Source: Rhizobacter sp. (GTDB lineage: Bacteria; Pseudomonadota; Gammaproteobacteria; Burkholderiales; Burkholderiaceae_C). Taken from it: a stretch of 8,214 nt of DNA. Below are positions 1 through 6,418 of this stretch, in pieces. The notes beneath the pieces were generated by a model that saw only the letters and a program-made list of their open reading frames with translations, was not told the DNA's origin and ran no database searches. The translations under genes and the position numbers were made by a program. The first letter of the stretch is position 1. Each line of letters opens with the position of its first letter. The stretch lies in assembly GCA_014380155.1 (NCBI GenBank), contig JACMKJ010000437.1, forward strand, positions 1-8,214. Direction: 5' to 3'.

Positions 1-327
1 CAGGTCGAGCTGCTGCGTGCCCCACACCGCGGTGGCGCCCAGCTCTTCGTTCACGCCAGGCTGGAAGACGATGTTCTGCGCCGAGAGGTGTTTCTTGGCC
101 GCCCACAGCGCCTGGTCGTAGCCGCCGAGCGGTGAGCCGCGGTAGCCGCTGATGAACCCGGCGGTGTTCAGCCCCGCCAGCGCATCGCGTGTGCGCTGCA
201 ACATGGGCAGGCGCACGAGAGCCTGGACCCCGCTCATGAAAGCCTGCCCGGTGGGCAGCGAATACTTGTCGTCGAGCGTCACGCTCTCCAGGGCTTTGCG
301 GATGGCTTCCGGCAGCGGTGCGTTCAT
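1..327 (-). CDS. Indolepyruvate ferredoxin oxidoreductase, fused large subunit (N-terminal part only)
   Basis: The 109 codons visible are the amino end of a protein running off the left edge of the window. They begin MNAPLPEAIRKALESVTLDD and contain the block GFISGYRGSPLGGYDQALW (about residues 57-75), followed by a VNEELGATAVWGTQQ segment. This is typical of the N-terminal thiamine-diphosphate pyrimidine-binding region of the fused (IorA+IorB-like, normally over 1,100 residues) indolepyruvate ferredoxin oxidoreductases of proteobacteria. The family oxidatively decarboxylates aryl pyruvates to aryl-acetyl-CoA with ferredoxin as acceptor, in breakdown of aromatic amino acids; it is cytosolic. 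The ATG at 325-327 is supported by an AGGAG ribosome site (339-343 on the plus strand) 11 bases upstream. The divergent Lrp/AsnC gene fits regulation by an amino acid. Catalytic, ferredoxin-like and C-terminal domains lie outside the window, so intactness cannot be judged. Confidence 0.88.
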   Translation of the reverse strand, partial: MNAPLPEAIRKALESVTLDDKYSLPTGQAFMSGVQALVRLPMLQRTRDALAGLNTAGFISGYRGSPLGGYDQALWAAKKHLSAQNIVFQPGVNEELGATAVWGTQQLDL

Positions 328-400
328 GTTTTCTGAAACTCCTGGTGAAGTGCGTTGCAGCAGCTCGTGACCGCTTGGCGCTAGAGAAATGTGATGGGCC

Positions 401-429
401 AGTGTAGAGATTCGGGCTCTGCATGTCCT
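401..429 (-). promoter_or_regulatory. Candidate sigma-70 promoter for the oxidoreductase gene
   Basis: On the minus strand AGGACA (424-429) and TACACT (401-406) are separated by exactly 17 bases. Each hexamer matches the sigma-70 consensus at four of six positions. Transcription would begin near 394, leaving a leader of about 65 bases before the ATG at 327. In a GC-rich genome such matches arise by chance, so support is modest; position and spacing are the main arguments. Confidence 0.3.
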
Positions 430-455
430 TTCTTTGTTTGCCGCTGAAAGGGGGC

Positions 456-480
456 TTGCGGCAATAATCTTGCGCTGCAA
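456..480. promoter_or_regulatory. Two adjacent TTGC/GCAA palindromes, candidate Lrp-family operator
   Basis: TTGCGGCAA (456-464) is a perfect 4-1-4 inverted repeat, and TTGCGCTGCAA (470-480) is a perfect 4-3-4 inverted repeat. Their centres are 15 bases apart and they end 17 bases before the ATG of the Lrp/AsnC gene. The AT-rich AATAAT between and within them (463-468) could be a -10 element, with TTGCCG (438-443) as a weak -35 at 19-base spacing. Bound protein would then cover the regulator's own promoter. Lrp/AsnC proteins commonly autoregulate from such divergent gaps; that this one binds here is inference. A degenerate related sequence (TGCGTTGCAG, 351-360) lies near the other gene's start. 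Confidence 0.4.
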
Positions 481-497
481 AGCCTCCTGGAGATGAG

Positions 498-1058
498 ATG
501 ACGCTCAAAAAGACGCTCCCAGGGAAAACCAGCAAGGCCAACGACGAGGCCGAGCCACCCCACGGCGATGACCTCGACCGCTACGACGTGCTCATCCTCG
601 GCGAGCTGCAGCAAGACGCACGCCTGTCGAACTCTGAGCTGGCGGCGCGCATCGGGCTGTCGGCCGCACCCACTTGGCGGCGTGTGAAGTGGCTCGAAGA
701 GCAGGGCTTCATCACCGGCTACCGCGCCGAGCTTGATCGCCGCAAGATCGGCCTGGGCGTGCTGGCCTTCGTGCGAGTCGACGCCGAGCGCAATACCGGA
801 ATCGCCACACGTGCGCTCGAAGACGCCATCCGCAAATTGCCCGAAGTCATTGCCTGCCACTACATTTCAGGCACCGGCACTTTCGAGCTGCAAGTCATGG
901 CCACCGACCTGGATGCGTTCTCTCGTTTTTCGATCGAGACCTTGCTCAACCTGCCGAACGTGAAAGACATCCACACCAGCTTCTCGCTGGGTGAAGTGAA
1001 AGCCGTCGCTGCCTTGCCGCTTGGGCACCTGCAGGCCGCCAGATCGCGCTCGCGCTGA
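498..1058 (+). CDS. Lrp/AsnC family transcriptional regulator
   Basis: A 186-residue DNA-binding regulator. The N-terminal winged helix-turn-helix spans about residues 27-75; the segment ARLSNSELAARIGLSAAPTWRRVKWLEEQGFI has the layout of the family's two recognition helices, ending in the usual GFI-x-GY turn. The C-terminal RAM (effector-binding, oligomerising) domain covers about 83-168, including the family's SGTGTFELQV-MATDLDAF stretch. The protein is a little longer than typical (about 150-165) because of a charged 25-residue leader and a short basic tail (ARSRSR). GGAG at 489-492 lies five bases before the ATG, fixing the start. Family members sense amino acids and usually control a neighbouring gene. 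The divergent indolepyruvate oxidoreductase is the obvious target, with an aromatic amino acid or its keto acid as the guessed effector. The downstream GGDEF and EamA genes may be co-transcribed. Confidence 0.93.
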   Translation: MTLKKTLPGKTSKANDEAEPPHGDDLDRYDVLILGELQQDARLSNSELAARIGLSAAPTWRRVKWLEEQGFITGYRAELDRRKIGLGVLAFVRVDAERNTGIATRALEDAIRKLPEVIACHYISGTGTFELQVMATDLDAFSRFSIETLLNLPNVKDIHTSFSLGEVKAVAALPLGHLQAARSRSR

Positions 1059-1080
1059 GACCCGCTCTTTCTTGACACTC

Positions 1081-2175
1081 ATGACCCGCCTGGCCGACCG
1101 ACTGCTCGGTACCGAGCCCAAACAGCGGCTGCGCCTGGTGCAGTGCGGCACCGCCATGCTGCTGGTGCTGGGCAGCGTGGTCAACATGCAGTACCTGGTG
1201 TGGGCCGGGCTTGCACCGGCCGTGCCCACGGCGTGGTGGACGGCGGTGCTGATGGGTGGCTTCGCGGTCTTCTTCATCACCATCCGCAGCGGGCGCAACC
1301 TGCGTTACGCCGAGCCCTCGCTCACGGTGCCGCAGATGGTGTTTGCCATTCTGTGCGGCGCCGTCGGCTATGCCATTGCGGGGCGCGGGCGGGGCGGGGC
1401 CTTCCCGATCCTGATGGTGATCTTCATGTTCAGCATGTACTCGCTGCCGCCGGCCACGGTGTTGCGCACGAGTTTTTTTGCGGTGGCGGTGTTCGGCATC
1501 ACCATGCTGGTGATGGCCCATCGCAACCCGGCGGTCTATGAGCCGGCCGTGGAGTGGGGCCACTTCATCATGATCGCCATCATGGTGCCGGCCATCGCGG
1601 TGCTGGCCGGGCAACTGAGCCGCTTGCGCGACCGCCTGCGCCGGCAGAAAAAAGACATTGCATTGGCGCTCGCGCGCATCCAGGAGCTGGCCACGCGCGA
1701 CGAGCTCACCGGCCTCATCAACCGCCGCCACATGCTCGAGCTGATGGAGCAGGAGCGCCAGCGCGGCGTGCGCTCGGGCCAGTCGTTCTGCATCGCGGTG
1801 ATCGACATCGACGACTTCCGCCACATCAACGACAAACACGGCCACGCGTTCGCCGACCAGCTGCTGCGCCGTTTTGCCAACGAGGCGCTGAACGCGATCC
1901 GCATCTCCGACCTGCTGTGCCGCTGGGATGGCAAGGAGTTCCTGCTGATGCTCTCCAACACGCGCGCCTCGCTCGGCCGGGTGAGCCTGGAGCGTTTGCG
2001 CGAGCGCATCCAGGCACTGCCGGTCGAGCTGCAGGGCGCGGCCATGCACATGAGCTTTTGCGCTGGTGTGACCGAGCACCACGCCGGCGAGACGGTGGCC
2101 GACACCGTGCAGCGCGCCGAGCATGCCTTGCTCAATGCGAAGGCGGGCGGGCATAACCGGGTCGTGCTGGGTTGA
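1081..2175 (+). CDS. Six-helix membrane GGDEF-domain protein with degenerate DGKEF signature
   Basis: A 364-residue inner-membrane protein. About six hydrophobic helices (roughly 18-40, 48-68, 82-101, 107-127, 130-146, 160-177) lead into a basic coiled-coil linker (180-203). A GGDEF domain follows, starting at RDELTGLINRR (206-216). IDIDDF (241-246), NDKHGH (250-255) and the closing AKAGGHNRV are family landmarks. The signature is RWDGKEF (281-287) where active cyclases have R-[YW]-GG-[DE]-EF: the first Gly is Asp and the acidic metal ligand is Lys. The product-binding I-site RxxD is kept as RISD (274-277), five residues ahead. The usual GHxxGD is GHAFAD. Diguanylate cyclases make c-di-GMP from two GTP; this one may be inactive and act as a c-di-GMP receptor (inference). 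Start chosen at ATG 1081, 22 bases after the Lrp gene; an upstream in-frame TTG at 1021 would overlap that gene. No convincing ribosome site is seen. Confidence 0.87.
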   Translation: MTRLADRLLGTEPKQRLRLVQCGTAMLLVLGSVVNMQYLVWAGLAPAVPTAWWTAVLMGGFAVFFITIRSGRNLRYAEPSLTVPQMVFAILCGAVGYAIAGRGRGGAFPILMVIFMFSMYSLPPATVLRTSFFAVAVFGITMLVMAHRNPAVYEPAVEWGHFIMIAIMVPAIAVLAGQLSRLRDRLRRQKKDIALALARIQELATRDELTGLINRRHMLELMEQERQRGVRSGQSFCIAVIDIDDFRHINDKHGHAFADQLLRRFANEALNAIRISDLLCRWDGKEFLLMLSNTRASLGRVSLERLRERIQALPVELQGAAMHMSFCAGVTEHHAGETVADTVQRAEHALLNAKAGGHNRVVLG

Positions 2176-3065
2176 CTGCACACCCCGCGCTTCCTTGGCG
2201 TCACCTGTTGCTGGCCTTGGCGGTGGTGGCGGTGTGGGGCACCAACTTCGTCGTCATCAAGCTGGCGCTCGCGCACTTGCCGCCGCTCTTGTTTGCGGCG
2301 CTGCGTTTTGCGCTGGCCTTCTTTCCGGCGGTGCTGTTGTTGCCGCGGCCGGCCGTGTCGTGGCGCAACCTCGCGGCCTATGGCGTGCTGCTCGGCGTGG
2401 GCCAGTTCGGGGTTTTGTACCTCGCGATGAAGGGCAACATCTCGCCCGGCCTCGCCTCCCTGGTGATCCAGACGCAGGTGTTTTTCACCATCGTGCTGGC
2501 CATGCGCGTGGCGCGTGAACAGGTGCAGCCTTACCAATGGCTCGCTCTGGTGCTGGGAGCGGCGGGCATTGGCGTGATCGCGGCCCACACCGATGGCGAC
2601 ACCACCGTGCTCGGCCTGCTGATGGTGCTCGGGGCCGCCTTTTGCTGGGCCTGCGCCAACATGGTCAGCAAGCGGGCCGGCGGCGTCAACATGCTGTCGT
2701 ACGTGGTGTGGTCGAGCATCACCGCGGTGCCGCCCTTGGTGGCCTTGTCCTTGATGTTCGAAGGCTGGCCCGCCATCGAGGCCGGCTTGGCGCGTGCCGA
2801 CGCGGCCACCTGGGCGGCGGTGGCGTGGCAGGCCTTTGGCAACACCCTCTTCGGTTACGCCGCGTGGGGCTGGCTGCTGGCGCGCCACCCGGCGGCGAGC
2901 ATCACGCCGATGGCTTTGCTGGTGCCGGTGTTCGGCATGGCGGCAGCCAGCCTGATGCTGGCCGAGCCGCTGCCGGGCTGGAAGCTGGGGGCGGCGGCGC
3001 TGGTGCTGTGCGGCCTGGCGCTCAACATGCTGTGGCCGCGGCTGAGGGCGGCGTTCTCCAGATAA
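2172..3065 (+). CDS. eamA: EamA-type drug/metabolite transporter (amino-acid metabolite exporter)
   Basis: A 297-residue inner-membrane protein with about ten hydrophobic helices arranged as two EamA repeats (roughly 13-137 and 146-287). The opening VWGTNFVVIKLAL, the LPPLLFAALRF turn, GLASLVIQTQVFFTI (93-107), AAFCWACANMVSKR (155-168) and LLVPVFGMAAA (249-259) closely follow, from memory, Escherichia coli EamA (YdeD), which exports O-acetylserine and cysteine. The substrate here is not proved; other DMT exporters share this fold. The start is TTG 2172, which overlaps the preceding stop by four bases (TTGA) and gives a complete first helix. No ATG fits, and the ribosome site is weak, so translational coupling to the GGDEF gene is likely. 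Its place after an Lrp-family gene suits an amino-acid-related exporter. No terminator is visible in the 57-base gap that follows. Confidence 0.87.
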   Translation: MTAHPALPWRHLLLALAVVAVWGTNFVVIKLALAHLPPLLFAALRFALAFFPAVLLLPRPAVSWRNLAAYGVLLGVGQFGVLYLAMKGNISPGLASLVIQTQVFFTIVLAMRVAREQVQPYQWLALVLGAAGIGVIAAHTDGDTTVLGLLMVLGAAFCWACANMVSKRAGGVNMLSYVVWSSITAVPPLVALSLMFEGWPAIEAGLARADAATWAAVAWQAFGNTLFGYAAWGWLLARHPAASITPMALLVPVFGMAAASLMLAEPLPGWKLGAAALVLCGLALNMLWPRLRAAFSR

Positions 3066-3122
3066 GCGCGGTGGCATGGCGTTTGCACTGCCCTGGGGAG
3101 TGTTGGCCCCCCGAGGTGGTGC

Positions 3123-4328
3123 ATGTTGTCCGAGCTGAACCTTCCGTCACGCGCTTCCGCCACGCCAGCCCGCGCGTCGCAGGTGAGTGCGGCCTGGAGC
3201 GAGCGCCTGCAGCTGCTGCTCGAATCCACCGGCGAAGGCATCTTTGGTATCGACCTCGCCGGTCGTTGCACCTTTGTGAACCGCGCTGCGGCCGAGATGT
3301 TGGGCTACCGCACCGAGCAGGTGCACGGCCGCAACATGCACGAGCTGATCCACCACACCCACGCCGATGGCCGCCACTACCCCGAGTGCGACTGCCCCAT
3401 CTTCAACGCCTTCCGCCGCGGCCTGCCCTGCCGCATCGACAGCGAGGTGTTGTGGCGCGGCGACGGCAGCTCGTTCAGCGCCGAGTATTCGTCGCACCCG
3501 ATCCTTGAGAACGGAGAGGTGCAAGGCGCGGTGGTCACCATCGTCGACATCACCGAGCGCAAGCGCGCCGAGGCCCAGCTGGCGCAGGCGCGCGAGCAGC
3601 TGGAAAAGCGGGTCGAAGAACGCACCCACGAGCTGACCCAGGCGCTGGGCCAGTTGCGCGAGTTGTCGGCCTATCTCGAGACGGTGCGCGAAGAAGAACG
3701 CACCCGCATCGCGCGCGAGATCCACGACGAGCTGGGCTCGTTGCTGGTGGCGTTGAAGATGGATGTGAACTGGCTGGAAAAGCGCATCGACGACAAACCG
3801 CCGCTGCAGGCCAAGTGCCTGGGCATGGGCCGCTTGATCGACCGCGCAGTCGACAACCTCGGCCGCATCATCACCGACCTGCGCCCGAGCATCCTCGACC
3901 ACCAGGGCCTGTGGGCGGCGCTCGAATGGCAGGCGCAGGAATTCATCGAGACCACCGAGCTGCGCCACGAACTGAGCGTGCACGTGCATGCCGGTGTCGA
4001 GCCGCCCGCCGGGCCACAAGGCGAGCGCTGGGCGATCGCGGTGTTTCGCATCTTTCAAGAAATGCTCAGCAACGTGGCGCGCCATGCGCGGGCCGGCTCG
4101 GTACGCATTCATCTGTATGTGGACGGCCCGCCGCAACCGGTGCTGCACCTGGAGGTGCGCGACGACGGGGTCGGTGCCGAGCGCGCCGCACTCGACGACC
4201 CGCGCAGCTACGGCGTGATGGGCATGCGCGAGCGTGCCGGCCATTTCGGCGGAACACTCTTCATCGACAGCACCCCCGGCCACGGCACCATCGTGTGCCT
4301 GACCATGCCGCTGCCGGAGGGCACATGA
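3123..4328 (+). CDS. PAS-domain sensor histidine kinase (NarL/DegS class)
   Basis: A 401-residue kinase without membrane helices or signal peptide, so probably cytosolic. Domains in order: a PAS domain (about 25-145) ending in VTIVDITERKRAE; a coiled coil (145-195); the HisKA_3 dimerisation/phosphoacceptor domain with REIHDELGSLL, where His201 is the predicted phosphorylated residue; and an HATPase domain (about 300-398) with N-box FQEMLSNVARHA (Asn317), G1 box DDGVG (347-351) and G2 box GVMGMRERAGHFGG (364-377). All key kinase residues are present. The PAS domain carries an insert with HHTHADG (77-83), YPECDCP (86-92) and a further Cys at 103, a His/Cys cluster that could bind a cofactor or sense redox state (inference). 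GAGG at 3112-3115 lies seven bases before the ATG. The gene overlaps its response regulator by four bases, so the two are a pair. Signal unknown. Confidence 0.92.
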   Translation: MLSELNLPSRASATPARASQVSAAWSERLQLLLESTGEGIFGIDLAGRCTFVNRAAAEMLGYRTEQVHGRNMHELIHHTHADGRHYPECDCPIFNAFRRGLPCRIDSEVLWRGDGSSFSAEYSSHPILENGEVQGAVVTIVDITERKRAEAQLAQAREQLEKRVEERTHELTQALGQLRELSAYLETVREEERTRIAREIHDELGSLLVALKMDVNWLEKRIDDKPPLQAKCLGMGRLIDRAVDNLGRIITDLRPSILDHQGLWAALEWQAQEFIETTELRHELSVHVHAGVEPPAGPQGERWAIAVFRIFQEMLSNVARHARAGSVRIHLYVDGPPQPVLHLEVRDDGVGAERAALDDPRSYGVMGMRERAGHFGGTLFIDSTPGHGTIVCLTMPLPEGT

Positions 4329-4972
4329 AACCCATTCGCGTACTCATCTGTGATGACCATTTGATCGTGCGCCAGGGCATCCGCCAGGTGCTCGCCGACG
4401 CGCCCGACATCGCAGTGGCCGGTGAAGCCGCCAACGGCCCGGAAGCACTGATGCTCGTGCGCGAAGGTGGCATTGACGTGGTGCTGATGGACATTGCCAT
4501 GCCGCACCGCGACGGCCTCGACGTGCTGCGCCAGCTCAAGAGCGAGTTCTCCAGACTGCCGGTGCTGATGCTGAGCACCTACCCCGACAAACAGTACGCC
4601 GTGCGCAGCATGAAGCTCGGCGCCGTGGGCTACCTCAACAAGAGCGCCGACTCCGAGCAGATGATCGGTGCCATCCGCAAGGTGGCAGCCGGTGGGCTGT
4701 TCATCACGCCGGCAGTGGCCGAACAACTGGCGGGCGCCATCGGCGCCGGCCATGCCGAAGACGCGCCGCTGCACGAGCGCCTGTCTCACCGCGAGTACCA
4801 GGTGTTTCGCTTGCTCAGCCAGGGCCGCAGCGTGGGCGAGATCGCCGGGCAGCTCTCGCTTTCGCCCAACACCGTGAGCACCTACCGCGCCCGCATTCTT
4901 GAAAAAACCGGCGTGCGCAACGACGTCGAGCTGGCCTTGTATGCGGTGCGTCAGGAGTTGCTGCAGGTTTGA
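4325..4972 (+). CDS. NarL/FixJ family response regulator
   Basis: A 215-residue two-component regulator. The receiver domain (about 4-120) has the acidic pair Asp10-Asp11, phosphoacceptor Asp56 in VVLMDIAMP, the conserved Ser84 and Lys106, and so should be functional. A short linker leads to a LuxR-type helix-turn-helix (about 150-212) with LSHREYQVFRLL and the recognition segment LSLSPNTVSTYRARILEKTG. The arrangement resembles UvrY/GacA and NarL, which act as phosphorylation-dependent DNA-binding dimers. The ATG overlaps the kinase stop (ATGA) and follows GGAGGG (4316-4321) by only three bases, a coupled start. The partner is the kinase immediately upstream. Target promoters are not identifiable here; the thioredoxin-like gene 16 bases downstream is probably co-transcribed and the exported hydrolase may be. 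Confidence 0.94.
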   Translation: MKPIRVLICDDHLIVRQGIRQVLADAPDIAVAGEAANGPEALMLVREGGIDVVLMDIAMPHRDGLDVLRQLKSEFSRLPVLMLSTYPDKQYAVRSMKLGAVGYLNKSADSEQMIGAIRKVAAGGLFITPAVAEQLAGAIGAGHAEDAPLHERLSHREYQVFRLLSQGRSVGEIAGQLSLSPNTVSTYRARILEKTGVRNDVELALYAVRQELLQV

Positions 4973-4988
4973 GCCTAGACTGGGCGCC

Positions 4989-5312
4989 ATGCCTGCTCCC
5001 TATGCCGCCGAACAACCCAGCCGCAGCGACATCGACGCCCTCGCGGGCGCGGCGGTGCTCGAGTTCGGCACCGACTGGTGCGGCTACTGCCGCGCGGCCC
5101 AACCGCTGGTGGTGGCGGCCATGGCCGAGCACCCGCAGGTGCGCCACCTGAAGGTTGAAGACGGCCCCGGCCGATCACTCGGCCGCTCGTTCGGTGTCAA
5201 GCTCTGGCCCACGTTGATCTTCTTGCGCGACGGCCGTGAAGTGGCCCGCCTGGTGCGGCCTGGCGACCGCGCGGCCATCGGCCTGGCACTCACGCAGATC
5301 GCCGCCGCCTGA
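4989..5312 (+). CDS. Small thioredoxin-fold protein with CGYC active site
   Basis: A 107-residue single-domain thioredoxin-family protein. VLEFGTDWCGYCRAAQPL (23-40) holds the redox pair Cys31 and Cys34; the usual thioredoxin CGPC is CGYC here, a change that generally shifts redox potential. LWPTLIFLRDGREVARLVRP (72-91) supplies the cis-proline (Pro74) and the following beta strands. No signal peptide or lipobox is seen, so it is probably cytosolic. The start is ATG 4989, 16 bases after the response-regulator stop; the frame stays open further upstream but would overlap that gene in a region that looks like its shadow. No clear ribosome site precedes the ATG, so coupling to the upstream genes is likely. 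The substrate is unknown; general thiol reduction is the family's role. Confidence 0.82.
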   Translation: MPAPYAAEQPSRSDIDALAGAAVLEFGTDWCGYCRAAQPLVVAAMAEHPQVRHLKVEDGPGRSLGRSFGVKLWPTLIFLRDGREVARLVRPGDRAAIGLALTQIAAA

Positions 5313-5354
5313 CCCGCCACACCGACACGGAACCTTTGCCCCGCGCGGCGGGTC

Positions 5355-5373
5355 GATGAGGCTTCGCTTCATC
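5355..5373 (+). other. Hairpin in the leader of the hydrolase gene
   Basis: GATGAGGC and GCTTCATC can pair as an eight-base stem (one G-U pair) around a three-base TTC loop. The stem ends 13 bases before the ATG at 5387. No T-run follows, so it is not an intrinsic terminator. In an mRNA it could affect ribosome access or mark a processing site; it could also be chance, as the surrounding gap (5313-5386) is GC-rich and repetitive. Confidence 0.3.
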
Positions 5374-5386
5374 ACCTGCCGCCGCC

Positions 5387-6367
5387 ATGACGCATCACAC
5401 CCCCACCGCCGGCCTCTCGCGCCGGCGTTTGCTCGCCGCCGGTTTGATGCTGGGCAGCTTGCCCGCCTGGGCGCAGGGCCTGCCTCAAGCCACGCACCGC
5501 GAAGTTGATTTTGATTGGCTTGACACCGGCCGCGAGCGCCCGGTGCCCGCACGCTTGTACTGGCCTCACGCGACGAGCGGCGCGGTGCCGCTGGTGGTGT
5601 TCTCGCACGGCATCGGCGGCTCACGCCGTGGTTACAGCTACCTCGGCCGCCATTGGGCCAGCCACGGTTATGCGAGCCTGCATGTGCAACACGTGGGCAG
5701 TGACTCGGCGCTGTGGAGCGGCAACCCGTTCGCGGTGGTGAGCCGCTTGCAGGCGGCGGCGCAAGAGCGTGAGGCGATTGCGCGCGTGAAGGACGTGCGT
5801 TTTGCACTCGACCGGGTGACCGAACTCGCACCCCACCAGCTCGGCGCGGCCATCGACACCCGCCGCATCGTGGCCGCCGGCCACTCTTACGGTGCCAACA
5901 CCAGTCTGCTGGCGGTGGGCGCCCGGGTGACGCGCGGCGACCAGTGGCTCGAGTTCCGTGACCCACGTTTCACCGCCGCGGTGGTGATCTCGGCACCGCC
6001 CTTCTACGGTGAAAACGACCTCCCGTCGGTGCTCGGCCGTGTGGCCGTGCCCACGCTGCACGTGACCGCGACAGAAGACGTGATCCAGATTCCCGGCTAC
6101 CGCTCAGGCGCCATGGACCGCCTGGCGGTGTTCGACGCGGTGGCCGACCGCCGCAAGCTGCTCGTGGTCTACGAAGGTGGCTCGCACAGCATCTTCACCG
6201 ACCGTGCCGGCACCGGTGGCCATGCGCTGAATCCACGCGTGAAAGCAGCGACCAAGGATCTGGCGCTCGCGTTTTTTGCACGCAGCTTTGAGGGCGACGC
6301 CGCCCACCTCACGCGCTGGGGTGAAACCTGGAAGCCGCTGCTGGCGATGCCGCTCAACCTCGGCTGA
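5387..6367 (+). CDS. Exported alpha/beta hydrolase (dienelactone hydrolase/lipase-like)
   Basis: A 326-residue predicted secreted serine hydrolase. The N-terminus carries a twin-arginine-type signal (SRRRLLAAG, 11-19), a hydrophobic stretch and an AWA|Q cleavage site after residue 29, so the mature enzyme is probably periplasmic. The fold shows VVFSHGIGGSRRGYSYLG (70-87), a likely oxyanion-hole loop; the nucleophile elbow GHSYG with Ser167; a candidate acid Asp231 in VTATEDV; and His267 in GGSHSIF. The catalytic triad is therefore complete. It resembles the predicted dienelactone hydrolase group that includes platelet-activating-factor acetylhydrolase-like and polyester-cleaving enzymes; the substrate cannot be stated. 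The ATG at 5387 is chosen because the signal peptide starts there; the ribosome site is poor. It is the last of the plus-strand gene series, 74 bases after the thioredoxin-like gene. Confidence 0.85.
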   Translation: MTHHTPTAGLSRRRLLAAGLMLGSLPAWAQGLPQATHREVDFDWLDTGRERPVPARLYWPHATSGAVPLVVFSHGIGGSRRGYSYLGRHWASHGYASLHVQHVGSDSALWSGNPFAVVSRLQAAAQEREAIARVKDVRFALDRVTELAPHQLGAAIDTRRIVAAGHSYGANTSLLAVGARVTRGDQWLEFRDPRFTAAVVISAPPFYGENDLPSVLGRVAVPTLHVTATEDVIQIPGYRSGAMDRLAVFDAVADRRKLLVVYEGGSHSIFTDRAGTGGHALNPRVKAATKDLALAFFARSFEGDAAHLTRWGETWKPLLAMPLNLG

Positions 6368-6382
6368 GGTTTCCACTGCGCC

Positions 6383-6418
6383 ATAAGAAAAGCCCGCAAC
6401 CATTGCTGGCAGCGGGCT
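6383..6418 (-). terminator. Intrinsic terminator, minus strand, with no annotated gene directly before it
   Basis: AGCCCGC (6391-6397) pairs perfectly with GCGGGCT (6412-6418); inside, CCA/TGG (6400-6402, 6407-6409) can form a second short stem with a TTGC loop. On the minus strand the stem runs into TTTTCTTAT, a good U-tract. On the plus strand it is followed by CGGTCTTCC, a poor one, so the element is best read as ending a minus-strand transcript. It may still act weakly for the hydrolase gene, whose stop is 23 bases away. Confidence 0.65.

Noticed and set aside
152..370. Plus-strand 72-codon frame opposite the oxidoreductase
   Set aside because: It lies mostly within the clearly coding minus-strand N-terminus of the indolepyruvate oxidoreductase and shows no domain.
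946..3077. Long minus-strand open frames (411 and 513 codons) opposite the GGDEF and EamA genes
   Set aside because: Their translations are rich in His, Arg, Gln and Ala with no recognisable domain. They mirror well-supported plus-strand genes; high GC keeps antisense frames open.
3091..3108. GGGG/CCCC hairpin between the exporter and kinase genes as a terminator
   Set aside because: Only four base pairs with an eight-base loop and no T-run; it lies next to the kinase ribosome site and is likely chance.
3147..4990. Minus-strand frames of 378 and 260 codons opposite the kinase and response regulator
   Set aside because: Low-complexity composition and complete overlap with two unmistakable two-component genes; antisense shadows.
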